Notes: generated by a model not told the origin, from the letters alone. Shown: positions 31,462 through 40,675, numbered from the stretch's first letter. The stretch is DNA of 56,079 nt from Chloroflexota bacterium (GCA_012516075.1 JAAYXE010000184.1:1-56079); one strand, 5' to 3'. Made by a program: numbers and translations.

Positions 31462-32069
31462 GCATACAGGCTGTGATCTGGGATGTCGGCGGCGTACTGC
31501 TGCGCACCGAGGACCGTGGTCCGCGCACTGCGCTCGCCAGGCGCTTTGGCATGACCTATGAAGAAATCGATGAACTGGTGTTTGGCTGCGAGACCGCCCT
31601 CCAGGCAGCCGAAGGAAAAATCGACGTGTCGGCTCACTGGGAGAACGTATGTCGCCAGCTTAACCTGCCCCCGGAGGAGGCCAGCACACTGCAGGAAAGC
31701 TTCTGGGGCGGCGACCGTATGGACGAAGAGCTGGTCACTTTCATCCGGGGACTGCGTCCGCGCTACCGCACGGCTCTATTGAGCAACGCCTGGTCGGATA
31801 TGCGTTCAGTGCTGGACAGGAAGTGGAAAATCCTGGACGCGTTCGATGACGTCTTCATTTCCTCGGAGATCGGGCTGGTCAAACCTGATCCGCGCATCTA
31901 CATCTATGTCGCCGAGAAAATGGGAATCGAACCCGGGCAGGCGGTGTTTATCGACGATTTCAAAGAAAACGTCGACAGCGCGCTCAAGGTTGGCTTCCAC
32001 GGCGTCCATTTTCAAAACCCGGCTCAGGCCATACAGGATGTACGGAAAGTTCTTGAGGAACACTCCTGA
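31458..32069 (+). CDS. HAD-superfamily hydrolase, YihX-like
   Basis: 203 residues. Motif I WDVGGVLL (nucleophile D9, with the second Asp replaced by Gly, as in FDxGGVL phosphatases such as YihX), motif II in LLSNAW, motif III Lys in GLVKPDPRIY, motif IV VFIDDFKENVDSA. The helical C1 cap lies between motif I and II. Such enzymes remove phosphate from sugar phosphates or nucleotides; the substrate is open. Coupled to the GNAT gene upstream (overlapping ATGA) and 64 bases before the double GNAT, which makes it a member of the same transcript. Confidence 0.9.
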   Translation: MSIQAVIWDVGGVLLRTEDRGPRTALARRFGMTYEEIDELVFGCETALQAAEGKIDVSAHWENVCRQLNLPPEEASTLQESFWGGDRMDEELVTFIRGLRPRYRTALLSNAWSDMRSVLDRKWKILDAFDDVFISSEIGLVKPDPRIYIYVAEKMGIEPGQAVFIDDFKENVDSALKVGFHGVHFQNPAQAIQDVRKVLEEHS

Positions 32070-32133
32070 CGATGCACTGGCGCCGGACAGCGATGCTGGT
32101 AGGGCCGTTTCGTTGATCGAGGGAGATTAGAGG

Positions 32134-33129
32134 ATGAATGATTTACTTCCGCCTGAATACATGATTCGCCGCCCCACGATGGAGGATCTGGCGGCTGTCA
32201 CTCACCTGGTGCGCCTGTATGACCTGCAGCAGGATGGCGAGACAACGTTCACTGAAAACGACATGGGAGAAGAGTGGGAGAAACCGCGCTTCCGCCTGGA
32301 TGAAGACGCCTGGGTAATCTGCGCACCCGGCGAGGACGGCGCCCCCCTGGTGGTTGGATATCAGGAAGTGTGGAACCGCAAAGATCATGCCTTCCTTCAG
32401 GGGGATGGCTACGTGCACCCCGACTTCAACGGGCGAGGCATTGGCACCACCCTGCTGCGCCTGGCTGAGGCCCGGGCAAGAGAGCATATCCCTCTGGCCC
32501 CGGAGGAGGCGCGAGTGTACATCCGGAACGGCGTTTCAGGCTCCGACCCGGCTGCGCGCGAGCTGCATGAAAACGAGGGCTATGTACCGGTGCGCTACTT
32601 CTGGAAGATGCAGGTCGAACTGAAAGAAGCACCGCCAGAGCCGGAATGGCCGCATGGCATCCGGCTGCAGCCATTCCGGGCCGGACAGGATGAACGCCGG
32701 GTGTTCGACGCCATGGAAGAGGCTTTTCGCGATCACTGGTGGCATATACCGTGGGATTACGACTGGTGGTGCCGGCGCTGGTTCGATGACGACACCTTTG
32801 ACCCGGGCCTGTGGTTCATCGCGGTGGACGGCGAGGAGATCGCCGGAGGCGCGCTGTGTACGTACCGCGAGCAGACGGGCTGGGTCGCCACACTGGGCGT
32901 ACGGCGGCCCTGGCGCCGGATGGGGCTGGGCCTGGCCCTGCTGCGAATGGCCTTCGGGGCGTTTTACCAGCGGGGAACCCGTACAGTGGCACTGGGCGTG
33001 GACGCCGGCAACCCCACCGGGGCCACACGGCTGTACCAGAAAGCAGGTATGCAGGTGGCTGTGGAAAATGTGCTTTACGAGAAAGAGCTGCGGCCGGGGG
33101 TTGAGCTGGTCGCAGCCGGTGAAAGCTAA
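32134..33129 (+). CDS. Tandem double-GNAT acetyltransferase
   Basis: 331 residues made of two GNAT domains. Domain 1 (about 8-165) has VHPDFNGRGIGTTLLRLAEA and HENEGYVPVRYFWKM. Domain 2 (about 175-325) has LGVRRPWRRMGLGLALLRMAF and NPTGATRLYQKAGMQV. Both keep the R/QxxGxG/A acetyl-CoA loop. Architecture resembles mycothiol synthase MshD and related double GNATs, but mycothiol genes are not seen here, so another amine acceptor is likely. ATG 32134; weak RBS GGGAG. Same strand as its neighbours, 23 bases before the Eis-like gene. Confidence 0.88.
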   Translation: MNDLLPPEYMIRRPTMEDLAAVTHLVRLYDLQQDGETTFTENDMGEEWEKPRFRLDEDAWVICAPGEDGAPLVVGYQEVWNRKDHAFLQGDGYVHPDFNGRGIGTTLLRLAEARAREHIPLAPEEARVYIRNGVSGSDPAARELHENEGYVPVRYFWKMQVELKEAPPEPEWPHGIRLQPFRAGQDERRVFDAMEEAFRDHWWHIPWDYDWWCRRWFDDDTFDPGLWFIAVDGEEIAGGALCTYREQTGWVATLGVRRPWRRMGLGLALLRMAFGAFYQRGTRTVALGVDAGNPTGATRLYQKAGMQVAVENVLYEKELRPGVELVAAGES

Positions 33130-33152
33130 CGGCAATAACGAGGAGATGTTCG

Positions 33153-34502
33153 ATGTATATCGAAAAGCAGCCCGAGGCTGTTGACCTGGGCGAGGGTCTG
33201 GTCCTGCGGCGGGCAACCCGAGCAGATTGTGAAGCGCTGGCCGAGTTCAACGGCCGCATTCATGTAGATGAAGAATCGGATTTTAACGAACGCATCGCTG
33301 CGTGGACGCGCGACATGATGAGCGAGTCGCACCCTACACTGCAGCCTGCCGATTTCGTGCTGGTAGAGGATACGCGGGCGCGCAAGGTCGTTGCTTCCAT
33401 GAACCTGATCTCGCAAACCTGGGTTTATGAAGGTATCCCGATTCGCGTTGGCCAGCCCGAAGTCGTCGGCAGCCTGCCCGGATACCGTCGTCGCGGGCTC
33501 GTGCGCCAGATGTTCTCGCTCATCCACCGCATGAGCGAAGAACGCGGCGAAATCATGCAGGGCATCTCGGGCATCCCGTATTACTACCGCCAGTTCGGAT
33601 ACGAAATGGCGGTCGACATGGGGGGAGGGCGCTCCGGCTATCTACCCCAGGTGCCCAAACTGGCCGAAGGCCAGCAGGAACCCTACCGCTTCCGGCCCGC
33701 CGGGGAAGATGACCTGCCCTTTATCGCCCGGTTGTACGAACGGGCGGGCAGGCGCTATCTGCTGCGCTGCGTCCGGGACATGGAGGCGTGGAAATATGAG
33801 CTGAACGGCCGCAACGAGCAGAACCACAACCGTGTGGAATTGAAGGTGATCGAGGACGCCGGGTCTGGAAAGGCGGTTGGTTACCTGGCCGCAGCGCCCT
33901 GGCTGTGGGGCAGCAGGTATATGGCTCTGGATTTCGAAATTGAATCTGGTTATTCGTGGGCGGCGGTGGCCCCAAGCGTCATCCGCTACCTGTTCGCACA
34001 GGGTAAAGAAAAAGCGCAGGCGGCCAGAACACCGGACGTGTTTGCAGCGTTCTCCTTCTGGCTGGGCGGCAGCCATCCTGTTTATGACGTCATACCCAAT
34101 CACCTGCCCGAAGTCCGCCAGCCATACGCCTGGTATGTACGCGTCCCCGACCTGCCCCGGTTCATCCAGCAAATCCGGCCTGCCCTGGAAGCGCGCCTCT
34201 CAGACTCTCACCTGTCAGGCTACAGCGGCGAGACCAAAATCAGCTTCTACCGCAGCGGGCTGCGCCTGGCGTTCAGAGATGGTCACATGGATGCAGTCGA
34301 GAACTGGCAGCCGGAGCCCCACGGCCATTCCGGCGACGCGGCTTTCCCGGGCCTGACCTTTCTGCAGCTGCTGTTTGGCCACCGCACCCTTGACGAACTT
34401 CGCTACGCGTTTCCCGACTGCTCGTATCGAAACGATGAGACCTATGCCCTGTTAAAGGTGCTGTTCCCTCGAAAACCGTCTTTCATCTGGGCAATTTCCT
34501 GA
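33153..34502 (+). CDS. Eis-like GNAT acetyltransferase with SCP2-like C-terminal domain
   Basis: 449 residues, the length and three-part plan of Eis proteins: GNAT domain 1 (about 12-150, with VVGSLPGYRRRGLVRQMFSL as acetyl-CoA loop), a degenerate second GNAT domain (about 165-310, FRPAGEDDLPFIARLYE), and an SCP2/sterol-carrier-like domain (about 330-449). The C-terminal residues that act as the base in Eis enzymes fall in the SFIWAIS end. Known Eis enzymes acetylate aminoglycosides at several positions and also other amines. ATG 33153 with GAGGAG seven bases upstream. Last gene of the attenuator-controlled cluster, followed by a hairpin at 34583. Confidence 0.9.
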   Translation: MYIEKQPEAVDLGEGLVLRRATRADCEALAEFNGRIHVDEESDFNERIAAWTRDMMSESHPTLQPADFVLVEDTRARKVVASMNLISQTWVYEGIPIRVGQPEVVGSLPGYRRRGLVRQMFSLIHRMSEERGEIMQGISGIPYYYRQFGYEMAVDMGGGRSGYLPQVPKLAEGQQEPYRFRPAGEDDLPFIARLYERAGRRYLLRCVRDMEAWKYELNGRNEQNHNRVELKVIEDAGSGKAVGYLAAAPWLWGSRYMALDFEIESGYSWAAVAPSVIRYLFAQGKEKAQAARTPDVFAAFSFWLGGSHPVYDVIPNHLPEVRQPYAWYVRVPDLPRFIQQIRPALEARLSDSHLSGYSGETKISFYRSGLRLAFRDGHMDAVENWQPEPHGHSGDAAFPGLTFLQLLFGHRTLDELRYAFPDCSYRNDETYALLKVLFPRKPSFIWAIS

Positions 34503-34582
34503 TAAAATTCCCTGTCTTCAGGGTCCGCTGCAGGAGCGGCCTTCCTCTGGAGCAGAACCCGGAGGCAAATTTCGATCACACC

Positions 34583-34623
34583 CCGGCAGGTTCGCCCACA
34601 GCAGCACCCGGCGAACCTGCCGG
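34583..34623 (+). promoter_or_regulatory. 14 bp perfect hairpin before the phosphodiesterase gene
   Basis: CCGGCAGGTTCGCC (34583-34596) and GGCGAACCTGCCGG (34610-34623) with a 13-base loop; no U tract. It ends 13 bases before the next start codon, so it may cap the GNAT transcript or control translation of the downstream gene. Confidence 0.6.
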
Positions 34624-34636
34624 CGCGAGGCCGTTT

Positions 34637-35188
34637 ATGATTCGCCTGGGCGTATTATCCGATACCCACGTCCCCGACCGTTCGCGCCGCCTGGATCCCC
34701 AGATTCTGGCCCGCTTCAAGGAACTCAAAGTCCACGCTATCCTGCACGCCGGCGATGTCTCATCCCCGGCGGTGCTGCGAGATTTAGAAGAAGTCGCTCC
34801 AGTGCACGCGGTGCGCGGTAACCGGGACTGGTTCTTACTGTACTCACTGCCGGCTGAACTCCGGCTGAATTTCTATGGAGTCCCTGTGCTGCTCACCCAC
34901 GGCCACGGGGATCTGCTCACCTACCTGCGCGACCGGGTTTACTTCAAGCGCCACGGCTACCAGCTGCAGCGCTACCAGACGCGCATCGCCAGCGACTATC
35001 CAGACAGCCGGGTCATCATCTTTGGCCACACTCATCACGCGCTGAACCTGTGGGTGGACGGCCGGCTGCTCTTCAATCCCGGCTGTGCCCATCTCCCCAA
35101 TGAAATCAACGATCCCCCCAGCATCGGATTCATTCAAATCCATCCTGAGGGGACCGTAAAAGCAGAGCTGATCTGCCTGGATCACTAG
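34637..35188 (+). CDS. Metallophosphoesterase, YfcE/MJ0936 family
   Basis: 183 residues. All metal-binding motifs are present: LSDTHVP (DxH), HAGDVSS (GD), GNRDW, THGHG and FGHTHH. These form the two-metal site of the calcineurin-like family; YfcE-type members act on phosphodiesters such as bis-pNPP and cyclic nucleotides. Start ATG 34637 with GAGG ten bases upstream and the strong hairpin just before. Its stop region overlaps the convergent ilvE by four bases. Confidence 0.93.
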   Translation: MIRLGVLSDTHVPDRSRRLDPQILARFKELKVHAILHAGDVSSPAVLRDLEEVAPVHAVRGNRDWFLLYSLPAELRLNFYGVPVLLTHGHGDLLTYLRDRVYFKRHGYQLQRYQTRIASDYPDSRVIIFGHTHHALNLWVDGRLLFNPGCAHLPNEINDPPSIGFIQIHPEGTVKAELICLDH

Positions 35189-36123
35189 ACGGCAGCGTTC
35201 ACCGTGGCATACACCGGTGTGAGCCAGTGCCTGTATTTCGGATTCCGGCCGCGCACCACATCATCGAACAGAGCGCGCAGGCGGGTGGTGATGGGCCCCA
35301 TGGTGCCGCTGCCCACCGGGCGGTGATCCACACGGGTTACGGCGGTGATCTGTGCAGCAGTGCCGGTCATGAAGAACTCATCGCAAAGGTACACCTCCGT
35401 ACGGTCGATGGGTCGCTCGACCACCGGCAGGCCAAGTTCACCGGCCAGCTCGATCACCGTACGACGGGTGATGCCCTCCAGGATATTCTCGGTCACTGCG
35501 GGCGTGATCAGCACGCCGTCCCGGATCATAAAAATGTTTTCGGCACTGCCCTCAGATACGTGCCCGTCCTGGTTCAGGACCAGCGCCTCATCAAAACCAG
35601 CGCGCATGGCGTCTGTCTTAATGAACGCAGAGTTGGCGTACGCGCCGCTGATCTTCCCCCGAGCGGGGATCATGTTGTCGTCGATCCGCCGCCAGGACGA
35701 AAACGTGACATGCGCGTTGGTGTCGTTGGCGACGTACAGGTGGAACGGTAAAGCTGTGATGGCGATCTCGTCGGTCAGATCGTGCAGGCGCACACCGATG
35801 ATCTCATCTGCTTTGTACGCCAGCGGGCGGATATAGACATCACACCGGTAGCCTTCGGTTTTCAGCAGGTCGATGGTGATCTGCGTCAGGCTTTCGGGTG
35901 TATGGCTGGTCTCCATACACAGCAGTTTTGCCGAACTCAAAAAACGCCGGTAATGGTCGAGCGGCCGGAAGATGAAGAGTTCTTCTTCATCCGGATTCCA
36001 GTAACCCCGGACTCCTCCAAATGCAGCCGTTCCATAGTTCAAAGCATGTGTTAATACCCCCACCCTGGCTTCAGAGTAAGGAACAATCTTGCCCTTAAAG
36101 TAGGCGTAATTCGGAAGCGGCAT
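35185..36123 (-). CDS. ilvE: Branched-chain amino acid aminotransferase
   Basis: 312 residues, PLP fold type IV. Transfers the amino group between glutamate and the branched 2-oxo acids in the last step of Val/Leu/Ile synthesis. Seen: PLP-binding K157 in ARGKISGAYANSA, Arg of YIRPLAYK, and phosphate/cofactor motif SEGSAENIFMI with the conserved Glu. The closely related D-alanine aminotransferase is less likely because of the IRPLAYK and GTAAFGGVRGY features. Start ATG 36123 with AAAAGGAG nine bases upstream; an extended -10 (TGNTATAAT) lies at 36168-36173 on minus. Monocistronic, ending against the phosphodiesterase. Confidence 0.94.
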   Translation of the reverse strand: MPLPNYAYFKGKIVPYSEARVGVLTHALNYGTAAFGGVRGYWNPDEEELFIFRPLDHYRRFLSSAKLLCMETSHTPESLTQITIDLLKTEGYRCDVYIRPLAYKADEIIGVRLHDLTDEIAITALPFHLYVANDTNAHVTFSSWRRIDDNMIPARGKISGAYANSAFIKTDAMRAGFDEALVLNQDGHVSEGSAENIFMIRDGVLITPAVTENILEGITRRTVIELAGELGLPVVERPIDRTEVYLCDEFFMTGTAAQITAVTRVDHRPVGSGTMGPITTRLRALFDDVVRGRNPKYRHWLTPVYATVNAAV

Positions 36124-36167
36124 AGATCCTGTCTCCTTTTTCGCTATTCCAGAAGCCTCTGAATGCG

Positions 36168-36173
36168 ATTATA
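36168..36173 (-). promoter_or_regulatory. Extended -10 promoter of ilvE
   Basis: Minus TGATATAAT (extended TGN -10). No good -35 is visible, which fits an extended -10 promoter. Confidence 0.65.
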
Positions 36174-36217
36174 TCATCCCTACCCTGTCCGAATTGGGCA
36201 GCGCGTGGGACAAACAA

Positions 36218-36244
36218 ATGCGCCGCTCACGAAGAGCGGCGCAT
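36218..36244 (-). terminator. Terminator overlapping the end of the pgi/pmi gene
   Basis: ATGCGCCGCTC / GAGCGGCGCAT, an 11 bp stem with five-base loop, followed on minus by TTGTTTG. The stem includes the last codons and the TGA of the isomerase gene. Confidence 0.88.
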
Positions 36245-37288
36245 CTCGGCTTTAAAACTTTCCAGAGCGGCAATAGGAGTCGGGTCGACCCCGTAGGCAA
36301 GGGCCAGGTAGAAAGCCATATAATCACCGAAGTGCAGGGCGGTCCACTGCTGGGCCAGGGCGGTATCACCGGCCGCATCAAAGGGGTCCGTTCCCAGCCC
36401 CTGGAGCATAAACGCTCTTCGGGTGAGTTCGAGGCGCAGCTGGTTGCGCGGATGGCAGGCGGAACCGCGCAGAAACATCACCATCAACCGGGAGAGCAGT
36501 TCTTCGGGATACTCTGTCCCGGCCAGGGTGTTGTGATTGGCTTCGGGTAAAAATTCGAACTGTCCCCAGGCTTTCGCCAGCTCGCTGATCTGCCCTTTCC
36601 AGCGCCGGGCGACCGGGGCCAGATGTTCGGCGCCGATCACCACCACAATACGATCCATAAGCTGGCCGGCCTGCCGCTTGGCCGGGTTGTTAACGGCCGG
36701 CACGCTGACATTGATTCGTTCCTGCTGGGCCCGCATGGCCGTCACGGCATTCTGCAGTTCTGCAGAAACATCTTCCAGCAAGCCCAGGCGAACAAAGGCC
36801 GCCAGCAGCAGCCCGAAGGAATAACCGACAGCCGCCCGCGGCTGGCCGCTGTGCTGAAAGGTCCACACCGCAGCGCCGGCCTCTGTGCCCATCTGAGTCA
36901 GCTTCCCCCCCGTGCTGACGGTCATCAACCGGCAGCCTCTCGCCTGTGCCTGTTCAAAGGCATCCAGTGTCTCCTCAGTATTTCCGGAATGGGATGAGGC
37001 GATCACCAGGGTTTCCGGGCCCTGCGCCCAGGCTGGCAGACCGTAATCGCGGTGGACAATGACAGGCACCCTGCAGCGCGGCTCTGCGTACGCCGCCAGC
37101 AGGTCTGCACCAATGGCCGAACCGCCCATCCCGGCGATTACCACGCTGCGTATGCCGCTCACCTGCGGCAGATCCTGCTCGAAGCCCAGCTTCCAGGCGG
37201 CCTCGAGCTGGTCGGGCAGGTGGTCGATTTCTCCCAGCATATCCTGTGTGTCGATCTGTTTGATATAAGAAAGGTCATCCAGGTTCAT
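36227..37288 (-). CDS. Bifunctional phosphoglucose/phosphomannose isomerase
   Basis: 353 residues, shorter than ordinary PGI (~550) and matching the SIS-domain PGI/PMI family of archaea and thermophiles. Interconverts glucose-6-P or mannose-6-P with fructose-6-P. Seen: first SIS domain with SVVIAGMGGSAIGADLL, sugar-phosphate site VIASSHSGNTEETL, catalytic-type Glu in that motif, second SIS domain with FLPEANHNTLAG containing the conserved His. Upstream is rsmI (15 bases between), all minus. ATG 37288. Confidence 0.92.
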   Translation of the reverse strand: MNLDDLSYIKQIDTQDMLGEIDHLPDQLEAAWKLGFEQDLPQVSGIRSVVIAGMGGSAIGADLLAAYAEPRCRVPVIVHRDYGLPAWAQGPETLVIASSHSGNTEETLDAFEQAQARGCRLMTVSTGGKLTQMGTEAGAAVWTFQHSGQPRAAVGYSFGLLLAAFVRLGLLEDVSAELQNAVTAMRAQQERINVSVPAVNNPAKRQAGQLMDRIVVVIGAEHLAPVARRWKGQISELAKAWGQFEFLPEANHNTLAGTEYPEELLSRLMVMFLRGSACHPRNQLRLELTRRAFMLQGLGTDPFDAAGDTALAQQWTALHFGDYMAFYLALAYGVDPTPIAALESFKAEMRRSS

Positions 37289-37303
37289 TCATCCGCTCCG
37301 CTG

Positions 37304-38146
37304 TCATTGATTCTCAGTGGGGTTCTCCACCAGATCCATCACCAGTTTATAGACCTTACGTTTGGGCCAGTTGGCTTCTCCGGCCAGGCGGTTGGCAGTT
37401 TGTGAGGGGGAAAGACCACTTGCCAGGTCCTGCAGGGCTGCCTGGCGCAGCTCTTCTTCCGTCCAGGTCTGAAGGCTGCGCTCGCTGCCCGCTACCACCA
37501 GCGTGAACTCGCCGCGCGGCGGGTTGGCCTGAAAGTATTCCCGGGCTTCGCTCAGGCTGCCGCGAAAGATCTCCTCATGTACTTTGGTGAGCTCGCGCGC
37601 CAGCGCACAGGCCCGGTCGCCGAGTACATGGCACAGGTCTTCCAGGGAGGCGAGCAGACGGTGAGGGGCCTCTAAGAAGATCAGGGTATAGGGCAGGTCT
37701 TTAACCTTCGCCAGCTCCCGGCGGCGCTCTGCAGATTTGCGCGGCAGATAACCCAGGTACAGAAATGAATCCGTGGGCAGGCCTGAGGCGACCAGCGCGC
37801 TGACCGGAGCGCTGGGCCCGGGGATCGGGCTGACTTCATAGCCCGCCTGCAGGGCGGCGCGCACCAGCTCATATCCCGGATCGTTGAGAGCCGGGGTTCC
37901 GGCATCGGAAACCAGGGCTACATCCCCTTCTGCCAGCGCTGCCAGTATCTGGTCCAGCTTCACCAGCTTGTTGTGTTCGTGATAACTGGTCAGCGCCGTC
38001 TGGATGGCGTAGTGGTTGAGTAGTTTAGCCGTCTGGCGGGTGTCTTCAGCAGCGATCAGGCGCACTTCACGCAGCACCCGCAGCGCCCGGGCGCTGATAT
38101 CTTCCAGGTTGCCGATGGGTGTCGCCACCAGGTAAAGCTTGCCCAC
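37304..38146 (-). CDS. rsmI: 16S rRNA (cytidine-1402-2'-O)-methyltransferase
   Basis: 280 residues. Methylates C1402 in the decoding centre using SAM. Seen: LYLVATPIGNLEDISARAL at the N-terminus, AEDTRQTAKLLNHY, VSDAGTPALNDPGYELV, SPIPGPSAPVSALVASGLP and the tetrapyrrole-methylase fold end. The last ~40 residues (LASGLSPSQTANRLAG) form the small helical RsmI C-domain. ATG 38146 overlaps nothing; the NBR1-like lipoprotein ends 46 bases upstream. Part of a minus run 36227-40667. Confidence 0.95.
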   Translation of the reverse strand: MGKLYLVATPIGNLEDISARALRVLREVRLIAAEDTRQTAKLLNHYAIQTALTSYHEHNKLVKLDQILAALAEGDVALVSDAGTPALNDPGYELVRAALQAGYEVSPIPGPSAPVSALVASGLPTDSFLYLGYLPRKSAERRRELAKVKDLPYTLIFLEAPHRLLASLEDLCHVLGDRACALARELTKVHEEIFRGSLSEAREYFQANPPRGEFTLVVAGSERSLQTWTEEELRQAALQDLASGLSPSQTANRLAGEANWPKRKVYKLVMDLVENPTENQ

Positions 38147-38192
38147 GATTTATCGAACCTCCCTGCTCTCCGCCTGGTTCATGGACCTGCAA

Positions 38193-39278
38193 TCAGGGCG
38201 CCGGCCAGGTGACATATTCCACGCGAACAGAGGGGCCCTCCTGGCTGGCGCTGATAAAGAGCAGATAACCGGGCTGCCCCTGATCGGTACGGTAGCACAG
38301 ATACATGCCGGGCTCGAGTGTATCGACAGCTACCGGTGCACTGCCAACAGCGGCTGCCTGGCAGGCGGCTGCATCGGGCTGGTCCAGCCCATACACGCCC
38401 AGGCCGGCGCCTTCCAGCGTGGAGAACAGCATGCGGCTGTCATCGGCAGTCGTTAGCTGCAGATCTTCACCCGATCCGCTGTCCACCTGGCCGCTGTCCA
38501 GGTCGACCCGGCTGCCTGCCTGAAGATCCAGCGCCCCCGAGACCGGTTCGGCAGGAGGGGGCAGCGTGAGGGTGACCGTCGGCGGCGGGGTATTTGTGGC
38601 CGGCTCCGGCGTATCGGTAGGCGGCGGCAGCACCTCAATGCGCACCCAGAAGGCGGCATCGCCCGCCGGGCCGATTCCGAACCAGCCGCCGGAGGGGTTG
38701 CGCAGCATCCAGTTGCCCTGGTAAACGCCTGCCTTGCGCGGGGCGTTCATATCCACGGCAATGTCCACGCTCGCCCCGGGCGGCACTTCCTTGGGCAGTG
38801 AAAAACGCCTGGGCGCACCCATGGCATCGCCTGAAAACAGCTCTACCGAATACTCCGTCGTCCAGGTGCAGGAACCGGCATTCACCAGCCGCCAGATCTT
38901 GGTAAACGGTTCCTCTGCTTCCATCTGCGTATCATCCGGTATCGTTACGTCGATAGGGACGCCTGGAGCAGCCAGATCACAGCGCGGGGTCGGAGAAAGG
39001 GTGCGGCTGGGAAGCGGCGGCCGTGTATCCGTCGATGCCATTGTAGGAAGTTGTGTGGGGGTGCCGGGAGAAGCGGTCTGCGGAGCGGACTCTGTGTCCA
39101 CCGCCAGCGTGGGCTCAGCAGTTAACCGTACAGCCAGCGTCTGGAACACAGCCGTAGGATCCAGCCCGGCCAGGGTTTCCTCGATCACCTGCTCGGGATA
39201 GTTACAGGCCGAGAGGAGGAAAGGCAGCAGGATTACAGAAAGCGCGACGCGAGCGCGAATCGAGGAACGGGATTTCAT
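38193..39278 (-). CDS. Lipoprotein with NBR1-like immunoglobulin domain
   Basis: About 361 residues from ATG 39278; the frame opens at 39305 but the later ATG gives a normal lipoprotein signal with lipobox LLSAC. A Thr/Pro/Ser-rich linker covers about 45-100. Then an Ig-like NBR1 (four-Trp) domain with FTKIWRLVNAGSCTW, FSLPKEVPPGASVDI and GNWMLRNPSGGWFGIG (about 115-215). A second Pro/Thr linker follows, then a C-terminal beta domain (about 245-361). This fold in bacteria is found on exported proteins and is thought to bind protein or glycan; no enzyme motif is seen. The glycosyltransferase gene ends 38 bases upstream. Confidence 0.85.
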   Translation of the reverse strand: MKSRSSIRARVALSVILLPFLLSACNYPEQVIEETLAGLDPTAVFQTLAVRLTAEPTLAVDTESAPQTASPGTPTQLPTMASTDTRPPLPSRTLSPTPRCDLAAPGVPIDVTIPDDTQMEAEEPFTKIWRLVNAGSCTWTTEYSVELFSGDAMGAPRRFSLPKEVPPGASVDIAVDMNAPRKAGVYQGNWMLRNPSGGWFGIGPAGDAAFWVRIEVLPPPTDTPEPATNTPPPTVTLTLPPPAEPVSGALDLQAGSRVDLDSGQVDSGSGEDLQLTTADDSRMLFSTLEGAGLGVYGLDQPDAAACQAAAVGSAPVAVDTLEPGMYLCYRTDQGQPGYLLFISASQEGPSVRVEYVTWPAP

Positions 39279-39316
39279 GATGGTCCTGCCTTCAAGTTCT
39301 GGCAAGTATGCGGGCC

Positions 39317-40477
39317 TCAGGCTCCGTTTTTCTCACGTCCTGCAACTCCCACCCGTTCAGCCAGGATGCGGGCAATCTGGCGCGCCGCTTCAGGACGCGC
39401 CAGTTTCTGGCTGGCAGCGGCTGCCCGCCTGCGCTTTTCGGGATGCCAGATCCATTCTCGCAGGGCAGAGACAATTTGTTCAGGTTCGGGTGCCCATACG
39501 CCGGCCCCCTCCGAGACCACATAGGAGACGTTGCCGTCTTCCTGGCCGGGCAGGCGGCTGTACAGGATTAAAGGAAGGCCGGCGATGAAGGCTTCGCTGA
39601 TGGTTCCCGGGCCGGCTTTGGTCACCAGGATATCGGCCGCCTGCATAAACTCCGGCATTTCGCGCACAAAACCATAAACGAAAACAGGGATCGGCCAGTT
39701 TTGAGACTGCAAGCGGAGGCGCAGGTTCTGGTTGCGCCCGGCAATGACAACCAGCGCAGCCGGCAGCCTGGCTCCGGCGATGGCCTGGGCTGTCTTCTCC
39801 AGCGGTCCCATCCCCTCGCCACCACCAACCAGCAGAATCACGGGCAGATCAACCGGCCAGCCCAGGCGCCTGCGCAGCCCGGCGACATCACCCTGCGGCT
39901 GCAAAAAGCGCTCGGCCACCGGTAAACCGACGACTTCCACCTGTTCGGACTGCAGCCCAAACATCAGTGCGCGCTGGCGCGCTGCTTCGGTGGGTACGAT
40001 GCATAGATCCGTGCCGCGGTGGTACCACAGCGCGTGCGTGGTCACCATATCGGTTACCACAGTGATAAAAGGCGTCGAGCGGGTTTTCCCCAGGGCGCGC
40101 AGCACCGGCGCGGTCGCCAGCGGGTGCACAGAAACGATCAAATCGCTGGGATGCTGATTGACCAGATTGCGTATGGACCGGCGCACATACGGCCAGGCGC
40201 TGGCTGTGATCAGGCGCGCCCGGTGCTGTCCGTTGCTCAGGCGATAGCCCAGCCCCCAGGCCTGTGGAACGCGCACCAGCTGCGGATACAGGTCTGGGAT
40301 CCGGTTCAACGGGCGGGGTGAATACTCCTTAAAAATATCCACCATCTCCGTGACCACCTGATCGCCCACTTCGAGCTGCAGGGCCTCGATAATGGCCTCC
40401 GTGGCGCTGCGATGACCACCTCCCGTGTCGGAGAAGAGAAATAATATGCGGGGACCCGTCTTCAGGAATTTATCCAT
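39317..40477 (-). CDS. MGDG synthase/GT28-type glycosyltransferase
   Basis: 386 residues, GT-B fold. The N-domain motif [15 protein letters not shown] and the [14 protein letters not shown] stretch mark the monogalactosyldiacylglycerol synthase / processive diacylglycerol glucosyltransferase group, related to MurG. The C-domain has [13 protein letters not shown] and the nucleotide-sugar site [20 protein letters not shown] with conserved Glu. Probable reaction: transfer of a hexose from a UDP-sugar to diacylglycerol for membrane glycolipids. ATG 40477, overlapping the end of DUF951 by eight bases, so the two are coupled. Confidence 0.9.
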   Translation of the reverse strand: MDKFLKTGPRILFLFSDTGGGHRSATEAIIEALQLEVGDQVVTEMVDIFKEYSPRPLNRIPDLYPQLVRVPQAWGLGYRLSNGQHRARLITASAWPYVRRSIRNLVNQHPSDLIVSVHPLATAPVLRALGKTRSTPFITVVTDMVTTHALWYHRGTDLCIVPTEAARQRALMFGLQSEQVEVVGLPVAERFLQPQGDVAGLRRRLGWPVDLPVILLVGGGEGMGPLEKTAQAIAGARLPAALVVIAGRNQNLRLRLQSQNWPIPVFVYGFVREMPEFMQAADILVTKAGPGTISEAFIAGLPLILYSRLPGQEDGNVSYVVSEGAGVWAPEPEQIVSALREWIWHPEKRRRAAAASQKLARPEAARQIARILAERVGVAGREKNGA

Positions 40478-40667
40478 TATCGGTCTTTGTCACAATCGCT
40501 TTCATTCTACGCGCGAGATCCCGGCGAGATAAAAGTACCCGCCGGTGACAGGTCATACATTCTAATCCAATATCGGCCCCTAAACGGACGATTTTCCACT
40601 CGTATCCACCGCAGGGATGCGGCTTTCTCAGGCGCACGATATCGTCCAGCTTAATATCAGGCAGCAT
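40470..40667 (-). CDS. DUF951 family protein
   Basis: 65 residues. Matches the DUF951 pattern throughout: [48 protein letters not shown]. Three Cys ([13 protein letters not shown]) and His may bind metal. Homologues such as YyzM are short, soluble and of unknown role. The TATAAT on minus ends eight bases before the ATG, so its mRNA is probably leaderless. First gene of the minus-strand run and coupled to the glycosyltransferase. Confidence 0.88.
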   Translation of the reverse strand: MLPDIKLDDIVRLRKPHPCGGYEWKIVRLGADIGLECMTCHRRVLLSRRDLARRMKAIVTKTDNG

Positions 40668-40675
40668 TTGAGGGG

